64,000 nt of DNA from Flavobacteriales bacterium. GTDB lineage: Bacteria > Bacteroidota > Bacteroidia > Flavobacteriales > Flavobacteriaceae. The stretch's first letter is position 1; every line of letters begins with the position of its first letter. Shown here in pieces: positions 36,469 to 45,493 of this stretch. The notes under the pieces are model-generated. The model was not told where the DNA came from and made no database searches. It was given only the letters and a program-made list of their open reading frames with translations. The stretch spans positions 124,001-188,000 of the forward strand of contig JACJYY010000004.1 in NCBI GenBank assembly GCA_020635875.1, in the 5' to 3' direction. Made by a program: the position numbers and the translations under genes.

Positions 36469-37601
36469 TGGAAAAACGTAAGGTTTATATAACGGATACC
36501 AATTGCATCACGCCTTTAGGGCTTGATGTGAAATCTACTATGGATCAATTGATTCAAGGAAAGTCGGGTATACAATCTTATGAGAATAAAACATTAAACG
36601 AATCTTTTTATGTGTCAAAATTAGATTGGAATCTGATTAATGAGTCTTTTGAGAGATTACCGTCAAACGGAGTATTTACACCTCTGGAAAAACTCATGAT
36701 TCTAACACTTAAACCGTTAGTTGATTCATATGGAATACAATCTGCAAAAACAGGATTGATTATTTCAACCACCAAAGGAAATATAGATGTATTACAGTCA
36801 GGACAAGAACAAGGCGTCTTATTGTCTAATTTATCAAAAAAAATTGCCCATTATTTTGGATTTGAACAAGAGGCTATTGTAGTCTCAAACGCTTGTGTTT
36901 CAGGGATATTAGCAGTTGCTGTGGCCAAACGAATGATTCAGGCTGGTGTATATGATAATTTTTATGTTTTGGCAGGGGATTTAGTGTCGGATTTTGTGGT
37001 GTCTGGTTTTAATTCGTTCCAAGCCTTGAGTGATGAACCTTGTAAGCCGTATGATGAGACACGTAAAGGAGTGACATTGGGAGAAGCAGGAGTAGCAGTG
37101 TATGTAACGGCTGACGCTACCCAATTGAAAAAAGGTTCAGTTGCAGTAATAGGAGATGGAGCTGTTAATGATGCCAACCACATATCAGGACCATCACGTA
37201 CAGGAGAAGGTTTGTATCAAAGTATAGAGAGTGCCTTTAATGAGGCTCAAATCAATAAAGGAGAATTAGACTATATTTCAGCTCATGGTACCGCGACGTT
37301 ATACAACGACGAGATGGAATCCATAGCCTTTAATCGTTCAGGAATCCATCACACATCTCTTAATAGTTTGAAAGGTTATTTTGGTCATACCTTGGGAGCT
37401 TCGGGGTTATTAGAAACGGTTATAGCCATGGCTAGTGCACAACGAGGAATTGTATTAGGTTCGAAGGGTTTTGAAAAGATTGGGGTTACTAATGAAATTA
37501 CTGTTTCGGCTCAGCATAATGAAAAGAAAATAAGGTATTTTTTAAAAACAGCATCAGGTTTTGGAGGCTGTAATACAGCTGTTTTATTTGAAACATTTTA
37601 A
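36468..37601 (+). CDS. Beta-ketoacyl synthase (KAS II-like)
   Basis: 377 residues. Triad complete: Cys143 in SNACVSGILAV, His in SAHGTATLYND, His in GYFGHTLGASG. The N-terminal KRKVYITDTNCITPLG matches ketosynthases of aryl polyene clusters (ApeR-like by position with a thioesterase). May initiate or finish the polyene. Confidence 0.88.
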   Translation: MEKRKVYITDTNCITPLGLDVKSTMDQLIQGKSGIQSYENKTLNESFYVSKLDWNLINESFERLPSNGVFTPLEKLMILTLKPLVDSYGIQSAKTGLIISTTKGNIDVLQSGQEQGVLLSNLSKKIAHYFGFEQEAIVVSNACVSGILAVAVAKRMIQAGVYDNFYVLAGDLVSDFVVSGFNSFQALSDEPCKPYDETRKGVTLGEAGVAVYVTADATQLKKGSVAVIGDGAVNDANHISGPSRTGEGLYQSIESAFNEAQINKGELDYISAHGTATLYNDEMESIAFNRSGIHHTSLNSLKGYFGHTLGASGLLETVIAMASAQRGIVLGSKGFEKIGVTNEITVSAQHNEKKIRYFLKTASGFGGCNTAVLFETF

Positions 37602-37627
37602 ATTACATCAATATAAATAAAAAGAAT

Positions 37628-38689
37628 ATGAGTAAACAAACATCAAAAGCGATAGATGCTATCCAAGAGGCTCAAAAAATAGCAGTTGCCCCATTTTTAT
37701 TTCAAGCAGTTGTCTCTTTACGTAAGTTGGGCATATTTGATATTATCTTTTCTATGAGAAGAAAAGGAGGAATAGGCATTGCGGCTATCGCAGAACAAGC
37801 CAAAGTTTCCGAATATGGAGTAGGTGTATTATTAGAAATAGCCGAAACAGGAGGAATTGTAGATCAAGATGAAAATGGAAATTTTGAATTGACCAAAACA
37901 GGGTACTTCTTAGCCTATAATGAAACTGTTTCAGTTAATCTTAACTTTACTCAAGATGTTTGCTACAAAGGTTTGTACCACTTAAATGATGCCATATTAA
38001 ATGGAAAACCAGAAGGATTAAAAGAGCTCGGCAATTGGCCTACCATTTATGAGGGACTTTCTCAATTGACTCCCGAAGTTCAGAAAGCATGGTTTGAGTT
38101 TGATCATCATTATTCTGACGGAAGTTTTCAGGAAGCATTGGATACAGTGTTGAGAGGCAATCCTAAACACGTTTTTGACGTAGGAGCTAATACCGGTAAG
38201 TTTGCTATTGCTGCTTGTAAAACCAATCCAGACGTAAATGTAAAAATGGTTGATTTGCCAGGTCAACTGAAAAAAGCAATCAAAAACGTAGAAAATGCGG
38301 GTTATAAAGATCGAGTAACTACACATGAGATTGATAGGTTGTCTGATAATCCACAAATTCCGGCAGGAGCAGATGTGATATGGATGAGTCAATTTTTAGA
38401 TTGTTTCTCTAAGGAAGAAATTATCAAAATTGTATCGACTTGTGCCGCAAAGATGACTGACGATACAGAATTGTTTATCATGGAAACCTTTACCGACAGA
38501 CAACAATTTGAGAATGCACGCTATATTTTGGAAGCTACTTCATTATATTTTACCGTAATGGCGAATGGTAACAGTAAAATGTATCAAGCAGGCGTGATGA
38601 AAGAGTTGGTAGAGCAAGCAGGGTTGGTGGTTAAAGAAGATATTCAGGTAGGATTATACCACACTATCTTCGTGTGTAAAAAGAAATAA
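37628..38689 (+). CDS. SAM-dependent methyltransferase
   Basis: 353 residues. N-terminal winged-helix dimerisation part (AEQAKVSEYGVGVLLEIAET) and class I SAM-binding motif HVFDVGANTGKFAIAACK followed by the acidic MVDLPGQL. Layout resembles plant-type/polyketide O-methyltransferases. Flexirubins carry methyl groups on the aryl head or chain; this is the only methyltransferase of the cluster. Exact position of methylation is unknown. Confidence 0.88.
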   Translation: MSKQTSKAIDAIQEAQKIAVAPFLFQAVVSLRKLGIFDIIFSMRRKGGIGIAAIAEQAKVSEYGVGVLLEIAETGGIVDQDENGNFELTKTGYFLAYNETVSVNLNFTQDVCYKGLYHLNDAILNGKPEGLKELGNWPTIYEGLSQLTPEVQKAWFEFDHHYSDGSFQEALDTVLRGNPKHVFDVGANTGKFAIAACKTNPDVNVKMVDLPGQLKKAIKNVENAGYKDRVTTHEIDRLSDNPQIPAGADVIWMSQFLDCFSKEEIIKIVSTCAAKMTDDTELFIMETFTDRQQFENARYILEATSLYFTVMANGNSKMYQAGVMKELVEQAGLVVKEDIQVGLYHTIFVCKKK

Positions 38690-38692
38690 ACA

Positions 38693-39304
38693 ATGACAAC
38701 TTCTCCATTATATATTCAAACGTATTGTAAGATTGAAAACAACACTATAGTGTTGAAAGGGGATACTGTATTTGTAGAAGAAGCTGTTGATTTTAAGTCG
38801 TTTATGAAATCTTCCTATAAAGAGTTTGAGGTAAACTATCCCAAGTTTTTTAAGATGGACAGTTTGAGTAAGTTGGCTTTGATGGCAGCTGAATTGGTAT
38901 TAAAAGAGGTTTCTGAATTAGAAAAGGAGAACATAGGATTAGTGTTTGCTAATTCCTCATCGAGTTTAGACACAGATATTGCTCATCAGGAGTCGATTCA
39001 GGATAGTGCTAATTATTTTCCGAGTCCTGCAGTATTTGTTTATACGTTACCTAATATTTGTTTAGGAGAAATAAGTATAAAACAGCAGTTGAAATCTGAA
39101 CATGCTTTTTTTATTTTTGATACCTTTAACGCCGAATTTATCAACCAATACGCTGAGGCTTTAATTATGGAACAAAAATCCAATCAAGTAGTATGTGGTT
39201 GGGTAGACTATTTAAAAGGAACATATAAAGCATTTGTTTATTTGGTAGGAACCAAAGGAACAATAGAATTGACAAAAGAAAACGTAGAAAAATTATATAC
39301 ATAA
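38693..39304 (+). CDS. Truncated, non-catalytic ketosynthase-like protein
   Basis: 203 residues, about half a ketosynthase. The region MAAELVLKEVSELEKENIGL then VFANSSSSLDTDIAHQES and YTLPNICLGEISIKQQL resembles the N-terminal thiolase half of the chain-length-factor-like KS group, but neither the nucleophile Cys context nor the two His motifs are present. It is placed between the methyltransferase and ACP2 and likely has a structural or gatekeeping role. The frame is intact and tightly spaced, so it is a real gene rather than a decayed one. Confidence 0.75.
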   Translation: MTTSPLYIQTYCKIENNTIVLKGDTVFVEEAVDFKSFMKSSYKEFEVNYPKFFKMDSLSKLALMAAELVLKEVSELEKENIGLVFANSSSSLDTDIAHQESIQDSANYFPSPAVFVYTLPNICLGEISIKQQLKSEHAFFIFDTFNAEFINQYAEALIMEQKSNQVVCGWVDYLKGTYKAFVYLVGTKGTIELTKENVEKLYT

Positions 39305-39308
39305 CATT

Positions 39309-39566
39309 ATGGAAGCATTAAAAGCAGAACTAAAAGCAAAGATTATTGACGCTTTAAACTTAGAAGAAATTACAGTTGAGGAAATTGGAGATAATGATAC
39401 TTTATTTGGCGATGGTTTAGGTTTAGATTCAATTGACGCTTTAGAATTGATTGTTTTATTAGATAAGGATTATGGTATTAAATTAACTGATCCTAAAGAA
39501 GGGAAAAGTATTTTTCATTCTATTGAAACAATGGCTGCTTATATAGAAGCTAACAGAACGAAGTAA
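39309..39566 (+). CDS. Acyl carrier protein 2
   Basis: 85 residues with attachment Ser41 in GLGLDSIDALELIVLLD, then the recognition helix. Directly upstream of the KS/CLF pair, matching the ACP-KS-CLF arrangement of aryl polyene clusters. Confidence 0.93.
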   Translation: MEALKAELKAKIIDALNLEEITVEEIGDNDTLFGDGLGLDSIDALELIVLLDKDYGIKLTDPKEGKSIFHSIETMAAYIEANRTK

Positions 39567-39570
39567 TTTC

Positions 39571-40764
39571 ATGGCAAAAAAAGTTGCGATAACAGGAATG
39601 GGAATAATTTCCTCAATTGGTAATACAGTGCAGGAAAATTATGAGGCTTTGATAAATGCTCGACCCGGTATCTCTACCATAGAAAATATGCAGACTCATC
39701 ATAAGGATGCTATTAAAGTAGGAGAAATCAAACTCACCAACGCAGCGTTAGAGCAACAATTAAATTTACCCTCTGATCACAACTTTTCAAGAACACCATT
39801 GTTGGGGGCTATTGCGGCCAAACAAGCTGTTGAAAACGCTGGGATTAAAAATATCAATCAGTATAAGACTGGTTTGATATCAGCCACCAGTGTTGGGGGA
39901 ATGGATATGACAGAAAAATACTTTTTTGAATATGTAGATGACCCCACAAATCGTCGGTTCATAACTAGCCATGATGCCGGTGATTCTACACACAAAATAG
40001 CGGATATTCTTGGGCTGAAAGGTTTTGTTTCGACTATAAGCACCGCATGCTCTTCGGCTGCTAACTCTATCATGTTAGGAGCACGTTTGATTCAATCAGG
40101 AAAGTTAGATCGAGTAATTGTGGGAGGGACAGATGCTTTGTCAAAATTTACCATTAATGGATTCAATTCCTTAATGATCTTGTCAGATACCTATAATACA
40201 CCATTTGACGCTAACAGAAAAGGGTTAAATCTTGGAGAAGCTGCCGCATTTATAGTGTTGGAATCTGATGAATTGGTTATAAAGGAAAATAAGAAGGTTT
40301 TGGCCTATGTTTCGGGTTATGGTAATGCCAATGATGCCTATCATCAAACAGCTTCTTCCGAAAATGGAGATGGAGCGTATTTAGCCATGCAAAAAGCATT
40401 TAAAGTTTCGGGGTTAACCCCTAGTGATATTGATTATATCAACGCGCATGGTACAGCCACCGCAAATAATGATTTGTCTGAAGGTAGAGCGATAGAACGC
40501 GTTTTTGGAAACCATGTGCCTGAGTTTAGCTCTACTAAGCCATTCACTGGACATACGTTAGCAGCAGCAGCAGGAGTAGAGGCTGTGTACTCCATTTTGG
40601 CTCTTCAAAACAACGTTGTTTTTCCTAATTTGAATTTTAAAGAACCGATGCCAGAATTTGATTTAAAACCTCAAACTACGTTGAAGAAAAAAGAAATCAA
40701 TCATGTTCTTTCTAATTCGTTTGGTTTTGGAGGAAATTGTTCCACATTAATCTTCTCAAAATAA
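39571..40764 (+). CDS. Beta-ketoacyl-ACP synthase, catalytic partner of the KS/CLF pair
   Basis: 397 residues with full triad: Cys160 in STACSSAANSIM, His in NAHGTATANND, His in KPFTGHTLAAAAG. Stop codon overlaps the ATG of the next gene (TAATG), the usual sign of a translationally coupled heterodimer. Corresponds to ApeO in aryl polyene synthesis, which extends the chain iteratively with FabG and dehydratases. Confidence 0.92.
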   Translation: MAKKVAITGMGIISSIGNTVQENYEALINARPGISTIENMQTHHKDAIKVGEIKLTNAALEQQLNLPSDHNFSRTPLLGAIAAKQAVENAGIKNINQYKTGLISATSVGGMDMTEKYFFEYVDDPTNRRFITSHDAGDSTHKIADILGLKGFVSTISTACSSAANSIMLGARLIQSGKLDRVIVGGTDALSKFTINGFNSLMILSDTYNTPFDANRKGLNLGEAAAFIVLESDELVIKENKKVLAYVSGYGNANDAYHQTASSENGDGAYLAMQKAFKVSGLTPSDIDYINAHGTATANNDLSEGRAIERVFGNHVPEFSSTKPFTGHTLAAAAGVEAVYSILALQNNVVFPNLNFKEPMPEFDLKPQTTLKKKEINHVLSNSFGFGGNCSTLIFSK

Positions 40765-41825
40765 TGAAAGGATGTTTTATCAATGGTTTAGGTTGTGTTG
40801 CAACGCAAAAAACTGACGAAAAAGGTCAATTTATTGAAGTAGCCATTAATACTACAGACAATGTGCTTGAAGCGATTGAACCGTCTTATAGCGGTTTGTT
40901 TCCTCCTGCAGCAGGTCGTCGAATGGCCAAAGGTGTGAAAATGGGAATTTACGCATCAACTAAAGCGTTAGCACAAGCAGGTGTGGCAGTTCCAGATGCC
41001 ATCATTACAGGAACAGGGATGGGGTGTCTAAAAGATTCTGAGAAATTCCTGAAGGCATTAATAGCCAATGATGAGCAGTTTTTGACTCCGACTAATTTTA
41101 TCCAATCCACACATAACACGGTTGGCGGACAAATAGCATTAGGACTTAAATGTAACGGGTACAATTTTACGTATGTCAATGGAGCAGTATCCTTTGAGTC
41201 TGCTTTGTATGATGCGAAGCTGCAATTAGAAAGTGGAGAGGAAAACTCAATTCTTATTGGTGGTGTTGATGAAATGTCTGACCATACTTTAGAATTGTTT
41301 AAGATTGCTGGCTTGATTAAAAAGGAAGAAGATAAACCTTACGACATTTTACATCCTACTAGTGTGGGGATTGTTCAAGGTGAAGGAGCTGCGTTTTTTG
41401 TGGTAGAGAGTCAACAAAAAGAAAACAGCTACGCGCAAGTCGTTGATGTAGAAATTAGGAACGTTTTGAGCTTGGATAAAGTGGAAGATTTCATCTTGAG
41501 TTTTTTGTCAGAAAATAAATTAGAAGTATCAGATATAGATGCTATTCTATTAGGTAATAATGGAGACGCAAACTATGATTCTTTTTATGAGTCTCCCAAA
41601 GAATTGTTTAAAAACACACAACAACTATATTATAAACATCTCACTGGAGAGTTCAATACAGCTTCTTCTGTAGGTTTAAGTGTAGTCTCTCAAATAATTA
41701 AAAATCAACATATTGAAGAAGTTTTCAAAATAAATGATGTTCAAACTTCAGGGATTAATACCGTGTTGATATACAACCAATACCGAGGCATTGATCATAG
41801 CTTGGTATTGTTGAAAAAATGCTAA
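40764..41825 (+). CDS. Chain-length-factor-like ketosynthase lacking the catalytic Cys
   Basis: 353 residues from ATG 40764; the frame also opens upstream inside the previous gene. KS fold (CFINGLGCVATQ at the N-terminus; VGIVQGEGAAFFVVES; GEFNTASSVGLSVVSQ). At the nucleophile elbow the sequence reads YVNGAVSFESAL with no Cys, and the His motifs are also replaced. This matches ApeC-type subunits that pair with an active KS and set chain length. Overlaps the deacetylase gene by seven bases. Confidence 0.88.
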   Translation: MKGCFINGLGCVATQKTDEKGQFIEVAINTTDNVLEAIEPSYSGLFPPAAGRRMAKGVKMGIYASTKALAQAGVAVPDAIITGTGMGCLKDSEKFLKALIANDEQFLTPTNFIQSTHNTVGGQIALGLKCNGYNFTYVNGAVSFESALYDAKLQLESGEENSILIGGVDEMSDHTLELFKIAGLIKKEEDKPYDILHPTSVGIVQGEGAAFFVVESQQKENSYAQVVDVEIRNVLSLDKVEDFILSFLSENKLEVSDIDAILLGNNGDANYDSFYESPKELFKNTQQLYYKHLTGEFNTASSVGLSVVSQIIKNQHIEEVFKINDVQTSGINTVLIYNQYRGIDHSLVLLKKC

Positions 41826-42589
41826 AACATAAATACATATCTGCTTTACTAATAGGTTTGATTACGGTAGTAGTCGGACTGTATTTTTTGCAAGGAGTTG
41901 CATTGTGGTATACTGGAATTCTACTTTTACTTTGGTTAGGTTTTACGAGTTGGGGTTCTTTTGATATTCGACTTAATTACTTTATAAAAGCCTATTCTAA
42001 AAGTACCACAGAGGTAAAACAATTATCCATTACGTTTGATGATGGTCCTCATGAATTTACCCAAGACGTTTTAACACTATTAAGCAAATACAACGCGAAG
42101 GCTACTTTTTTTTGTATTGGTACTCAGATCGAAAAACATCCAGAAATTCTGAAACAAATCATCGCGGAAGGGCACGTAGTGGGAAATCATACCTATTCTC
42201 ATGCTAATTCCATCGGCTTTGCCAAGACAGAAGAGGTAATTGATGAGATTCGTAAGAATGATGTGATTATAAAATCTATAATTGACAAAACACCTAAGTT
42301 GTTTCGCCCACCTTTTGGGGTAACCAATCCAAGAATAGCTAAAGCCGTTAATCATACTAAACACAATGTTATTGGATGGAATGTAAGGTCTTTAGATACA
42401 GTACTTAAAAATCATGAAAGCATATTCAATAGAATAAAACCAAAAGTTAAACCGGGTTGTATTATTTTGTTTCATGATACGTCAAAGGAATCTGTTTTGG
42501 CTTTGGAACAATTGTTGGTATTTTTGGACAAAAATCAATATACATCCATAACAGTAGATCAGCTACTGAATCTAAAAGCCTATGAGTAA
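41819..42589 (+). CDS. Polysaccharide deacetylase family protein (NodB domain)
   Basis: 256 residues with two N-terminal hydrophobic stretches and the NodB fold: SITFDDGPHEFT (the two Asp), GNHTYSHANS (His metal ligands), LFRPPFG (Arg and Pro), and IILFHDTS. Metal-dependent N- or O-deacetylase acting in the envelope. Its substrate in a pigment cluster is unknown; it may modify a carbohydrate or the acyl product. Confidence 0.88.
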   Translation: MLKHKYISALLIGLITVVVGLYFLQGVALWYTGILLLLWLGFTSWGSFDIRLNYFIKAYSKSTTEVKQLSITFDDGPHEFTQDVLTLLSKYNAKATFFCIGTQIEKHPEILKQIIAEGHVVGNHTYSHANSIGFAKTEEVIDEIRKNDVIIKSIIDKTPKLFRPPFGVTNPRIAKAVNHTKHNVIGWNVRSLDTVLKNHESIFNRIKPKVKPGCIILFHDTSKESVLALEQLLVFLDKNQYTSITVDQLLNLKAYE

Positions 42590-43190
42590 TAGAATTATTC
42601 TGTTTGTTTTCCTTTTTATGGGATTGTCAATTTGGCCACAGGAAGTGCCAATGTCGTCTAGTGAAGCCGCTAATTTTAAAGCTAAAGTAGAGAAGGCTAA
42701 TCAAAATATATCCAATATCAAAACCGATTTTATTCAAAAGAAGCATTTGGCTTTTTTGACCAATGATATTGAGAGTTCTGGAAAGATGTTGTTTAAAGCC
42801 CCTAATTATCTAAAATGGTCATATAGTAAGCCTTTTCAATACAGTATTGAGTTTAAGAATAATAAAGTGTTGATTGATGATCAGGGAAAGAAAAGCTCAA
42901 TTGATATTGGTAATAGTAAGGTTTTTGAAAAAATCAACAAAATGATTGTAGGCAGCGTAAGTGGGCAAATGTTTGATGAAAAGGAGTTTGAGATCAGTTA
43001 TTTTAAAGTACCTAACGGAGTTTTGGTAAAGCTTATTTCGATAACCGAAATGAAAAAATACATCAAGGAAGTTAACTTGTTATTTCCGGTGTCTAGTTAT
43101 ACCGTATCTGAAGTGAAACTGGTAGAGTCTTCGGATGATTACACGCTGATTCAATTCAAAAACAAACAGCAAAATGTCAACATGGACTAA
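42582..43190 (+). CDS. LolA-like outer-membrane lipoprotein carrier
   Basis: 202 residues with signal peptide (MSNRIILFVFLFMGLSIWPQ). LolA/LolB-like periplasmic carrier: NISNIKTDFIQKKHLAFL then GKMLFKAPNYLKWSYSKPF is the LolA beta-barrel start. Cluster-linked LolA proteins are thought to carry hydrophobic pigment between membranes. It overlaps the deacetylase by eight bases and the next lipoprotein by 17. Confidence 0.9.
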   Translation: MSNRIILFVFLFMGLSIWPQEVPMSSSEAANFKAKVEKANQNISNIKTDFIQKKHLAFLTNDIESSGKMLFKAPNYLKWSYSKPFQYSIEFKNNKVLIDDQGKKSSIDIGNSKVFEKINKMIVGSVSGQMFDEKEFEISYFKVPNGVLVKLISITEMKKYIKEVNLLFPVSSYTVSEVKLVESSDDYTLIQFKNKQQNVNMD

Positions 43191-43806
43191 GACATTAATA
43201 GTTGCTTTTTTGGCGACAGCTTGCCAATCGTATAAACCTGAATCTGTCGTTCAAAAAGAAGAGGGAATAACTACCACTTTCAGTAATACTTATTTCTCTG
43301 ACTCGCAAACTGATTATGTGTATAAATCCAATATCAAAGTATATGGACATGACCTGAGTGGTTTGATGATTATAAAAAAGACATCAGATGTTACGCACAG
43401 ATTGGTGTTTACCACGGAGTTTGGCAATAAATTATTGGATTTAGAATTTTCTAAAGGAGAAATGATAGTGAATTACGTTGTAGAAGAATTGAACAAAAAA
43501 ATACTTCTCAATACTTTGAAAAAGGATTTTTTGGTGTTATTACAACAGGATTTTGTGATTAATACTAACTATGTGTCAGCGACTCATTGTATATACGAAT
43601 CATCGTTAGGAAAGCAGAGGCTCTTTTTTAAAGAAGCTAAAACAGATAAGGTCTTAGCGCAAATTCTAAAAACTTCTCGATATAAAGAAAAAGTAAGTTA
43701 TAACTTTCAAAGCAAAAGCTCTATTTTTGCAGATAGAATTTGGATAGAGCATTACGATATGAAATTAACTTATGAGTTTAATTATATCGGTCAACCAAAA
43801 CCATAA
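43174..43806 (+). CDS. Pigment-cluster lipoprotein
   Basis: 210 residues with lipobox LATAC (Cys17) after a short hydrophobic stretch, so membrane-anchored by a lipid. The mature part is beta-rich (YKSNIKVYGHDLSGLMIIKK then HRLVFTTEFGNKLLDLEF). Position next to LolA resembles the DUF3261-type lipoprotein (ApeN) of aryl polyene clusters; the sequence relation is inferred, not verified. Confidence 0.78.
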   Translation: MSTWTKTLIVAFLATACQSYKPESVVQKEEGITTTFSNTYFSDSQTDYVYKSNIKVYGHDLSGLMIIKKTSDVTHRLVFTTEFGNKLLDLEFSKGEMIVNYVVEELNKKILLNTLKKDFLVLLQQDFVINTNYVSATHCIYESSLGKQRLFFKEAKTDKVLAQILKTSRYKEKVSYNFQSKSSIFADRIWIEHYDMKLTYEFNYIGQPKP

Positions 43807-43818
43807 AAACCCATTACC

Positions 43819-44469
43819 ATGAAAAAAACACTCATCATTATTTTTGTTGTCATTTTAGGATTACCCTCACTAAAAGCACAAGTTTCTTTTAACCCGACAG
43901 TCAGAGGAGGATTGCATTATTCCCGATTAGTAAATATTTCAAACGACGGTCGAGCCGAATATTATTTAGGAATAGCAGGAAGTCTAAATCTGTCCAAAAA
44001 ATATTCCTTTCAGCCAGAAATCACATACATCAGACAAGGGTCTAAAAACATCAATTACACCTTTCGTTATTACAATTATATCAGGGGATATACAGTTGAA
44101 AAAGAAGTCAACGAATCTTTTGTGGCGGATTATCTCTCTTTGAGTTTGTCAAATAAATTTTGGTTTGGGAGAGCGTGTTTTCAGTTTGGTCCTTATTTCG
44201 ATTTGTTAAAGTCGGATTTCTTAAATAGAGACAATGAAGTAGACTTAGGACTAAACATAGGATCGGAAATAAAAATCACAAAAAACATAAGAGCAGAAAT
44301 CCGTGCTCGGATAGGAACGTTAGAACCTTATGAGAAAGAAACGGATTCTGATTTATATGAGTTTTTTGCCCCTTTGGACAACCTTCAAACCTATGCTTCA
44401 ATTCAAATGGGATTGGTTTATGCATTTAATGTTGGGGGTGACAAAGAACAAAAAGAGACAAACGAATAA
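43819..44469 (+). CDS. Outer-membrane beta-barrel protein
   Basis: 216 residues with signal peptide (MKKTLIIIFVVILGLPSLKAQ). PorT-like barrel (GGLHYSRLV, LGIAGSLNLSKKYSFQPEI), ending GLVYAFNVGGDKEQKETNE, a polar tail after the last strand. Twelve bases follow the lipoprotein gene. A role in outer-membrane assembly or pigment placement is likely but unproven. Confidence 0.78.
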   Translation: MKKTLIIIFVVILGLPSLKAQVSFNPTVRGGLHYSRLVNISNDGRAEYYLGIAGSLNLSKKYSFQPEITYIRQGSKNINYTFRYYNYIRGYTVEKEVNESFVADYLSLSLSNKFWFGRACFQFGPYFDLLKSDFLNRDNEVDLGLNIGSEIKITKNIRAEIRARIGTLEPYEKETDSDLYEFFAPLDNLQTYASIQMGLVYAFNVGGDKEQKETNE

Positions 44470-44489
44470 TTATTAAAGCCAGACAAACA

Positions 44490-44861
44490 ATGCTACTAAA
44501 AGATTTTTACCAATTAGATGAACTAAACAAAATTTCAGATACGCAATACGAAGCATTCGTTACATTAAATAAGAACCACGAAATATTTGATGGTCATTTT
44601 CCAGGAAACCCTGTGACACCAGGAGTTTGTATGATGCAAATTATTAAGGAGTTAACGGAGGAGATCATAGGTTCGACTCTATTTATGAAGCAGTCGTCTA
44701 ACGTAAAGTTTATGGCGATTATCAACCCCAATACGAATCCAAAATTGAAATTGAATTTGGATGTTGTAGGAGATGTTTCTAGCGAGTTCAAAATTAAGAA
44801 TGCTACTTATTTTGAAGATACTCTAGCTTTAAAAATGACTAATACCTACGAAGTTAAATAA
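44490..44861 (+). CDS. FabZ/FabA-like 3-hydroxyacyl-ACP dehydratase 3
   Basis: 123 residues. The textbook FabZ motif is present, FDGHFPGNPVTPGVCMMQII, including the catalytic His and the PG turn. Third dehydratase of the cluster. The stop is one base from the TTG start of the next gene. Confidence 0.88.
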   Translation: MLLKDFYQLDELNKISDTQYEAFVTLNKNHEIFDGHFPGNPVTPGVCMMQIIKELTEEIIGSTLFMKQSSNVKFMAIINPNTNPKLKLNLDVVGDVSSEFKIKNATYFEDTLALKMTNTYEVK

Positions 44862-44862
44862 T

Positions 44863-45348
44863 TTGAAAAAGCTGATTTACATATTTTTATTTATTTCTTC
44901 TATCAGTTTTTCACAATCGTTAGAAACTATACGTTCGGCTTATATTGAAGCTTCTCAATCCAAAGAGAAAACAGAAGCTTTTTATCGTCTAGTAAATACA
45001 AGTAAGATTGGAAACAAAGAGTTGATGGCTTACAAAGGAGCAGCTTTAACCATGAAGTCCAAGTACACCAAATTGGTCAAAGAAAAAGTACGTTTGTTCA
45101 AAGAAGGTGCTCGTTTATTAGACGGTGTAATTTCAGAAAACCCCAATAACCTAGAAATGCGCGTGATCCGTTTGAGTATTCAAGAAAATGTACCTAAGTT
45201 TTTGAAATACCAATCCAACATACAAGAGGATAAGCAAATCATATTAGATAATTTTGCAAAACAATCTCCTGCGCTCAAAAAATTCATTAGAGGTTATGTT
45301 CAAACCTCTAGTGGGTTTTCAGAAGAGGAGAAGAGGGTGTTGAGGTGA
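44863..45348 (+). CDS. Secreted hypothetical protein, last gene of the cluster
   Basis: 161 residues starting at TTG 44863 (MKKLIYIFLFISSISFSQ), a clear signal peptide that makes the TTG start convincing. The mature part is helical and Lys-rich, with a TPR-like spacing (KEKVRLFKEGARLLDGVI, then LEMRVIRLSIQEN). No family is recognised. Its end lies 61 bases before the left end of the IS element at 45410. Confidence 0.75.
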   Translation: MKKLIYIFLFISSISFSQSLETIRSAYIEASQSKEKTEAFYRLVNTSKIGNKELMAYKGAALTMKSKYTKLVKEKVRLFKEGARLLDGVISENPNNLEMRVIRLSIQENVPKFLKYQSNIQEDKQIILDNFAKQSPALKKFIRGYVQTSSGFSEEEKRVLR

Positions 45349-45446
45349 TGTATCGTTGAATTAGAATACCTACAACAAGTAGGGGCTATGCCAATCGAGG
45401 TTTTAAATAGGCACATTCAGAAGTACGCTCACTTTTTTAAAAATAC

Positions 45447-45493
45447 AGATATAAAAACCGATTTTGATTTTTTCAAAGTCGGTTTTTGTTTTT
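45447..45493. repeat. 47-bp target-site duplication, left copy (contains terminator stem)
   Basis: Identical to 47137-47183. It includes the stem AAAACCGA..TTTGA/TCAAAG..TCGGTTTT followed by T-runs, a terminator-like hairpin native to the tip of the DUF772-type IS. Confidence 0.93.
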
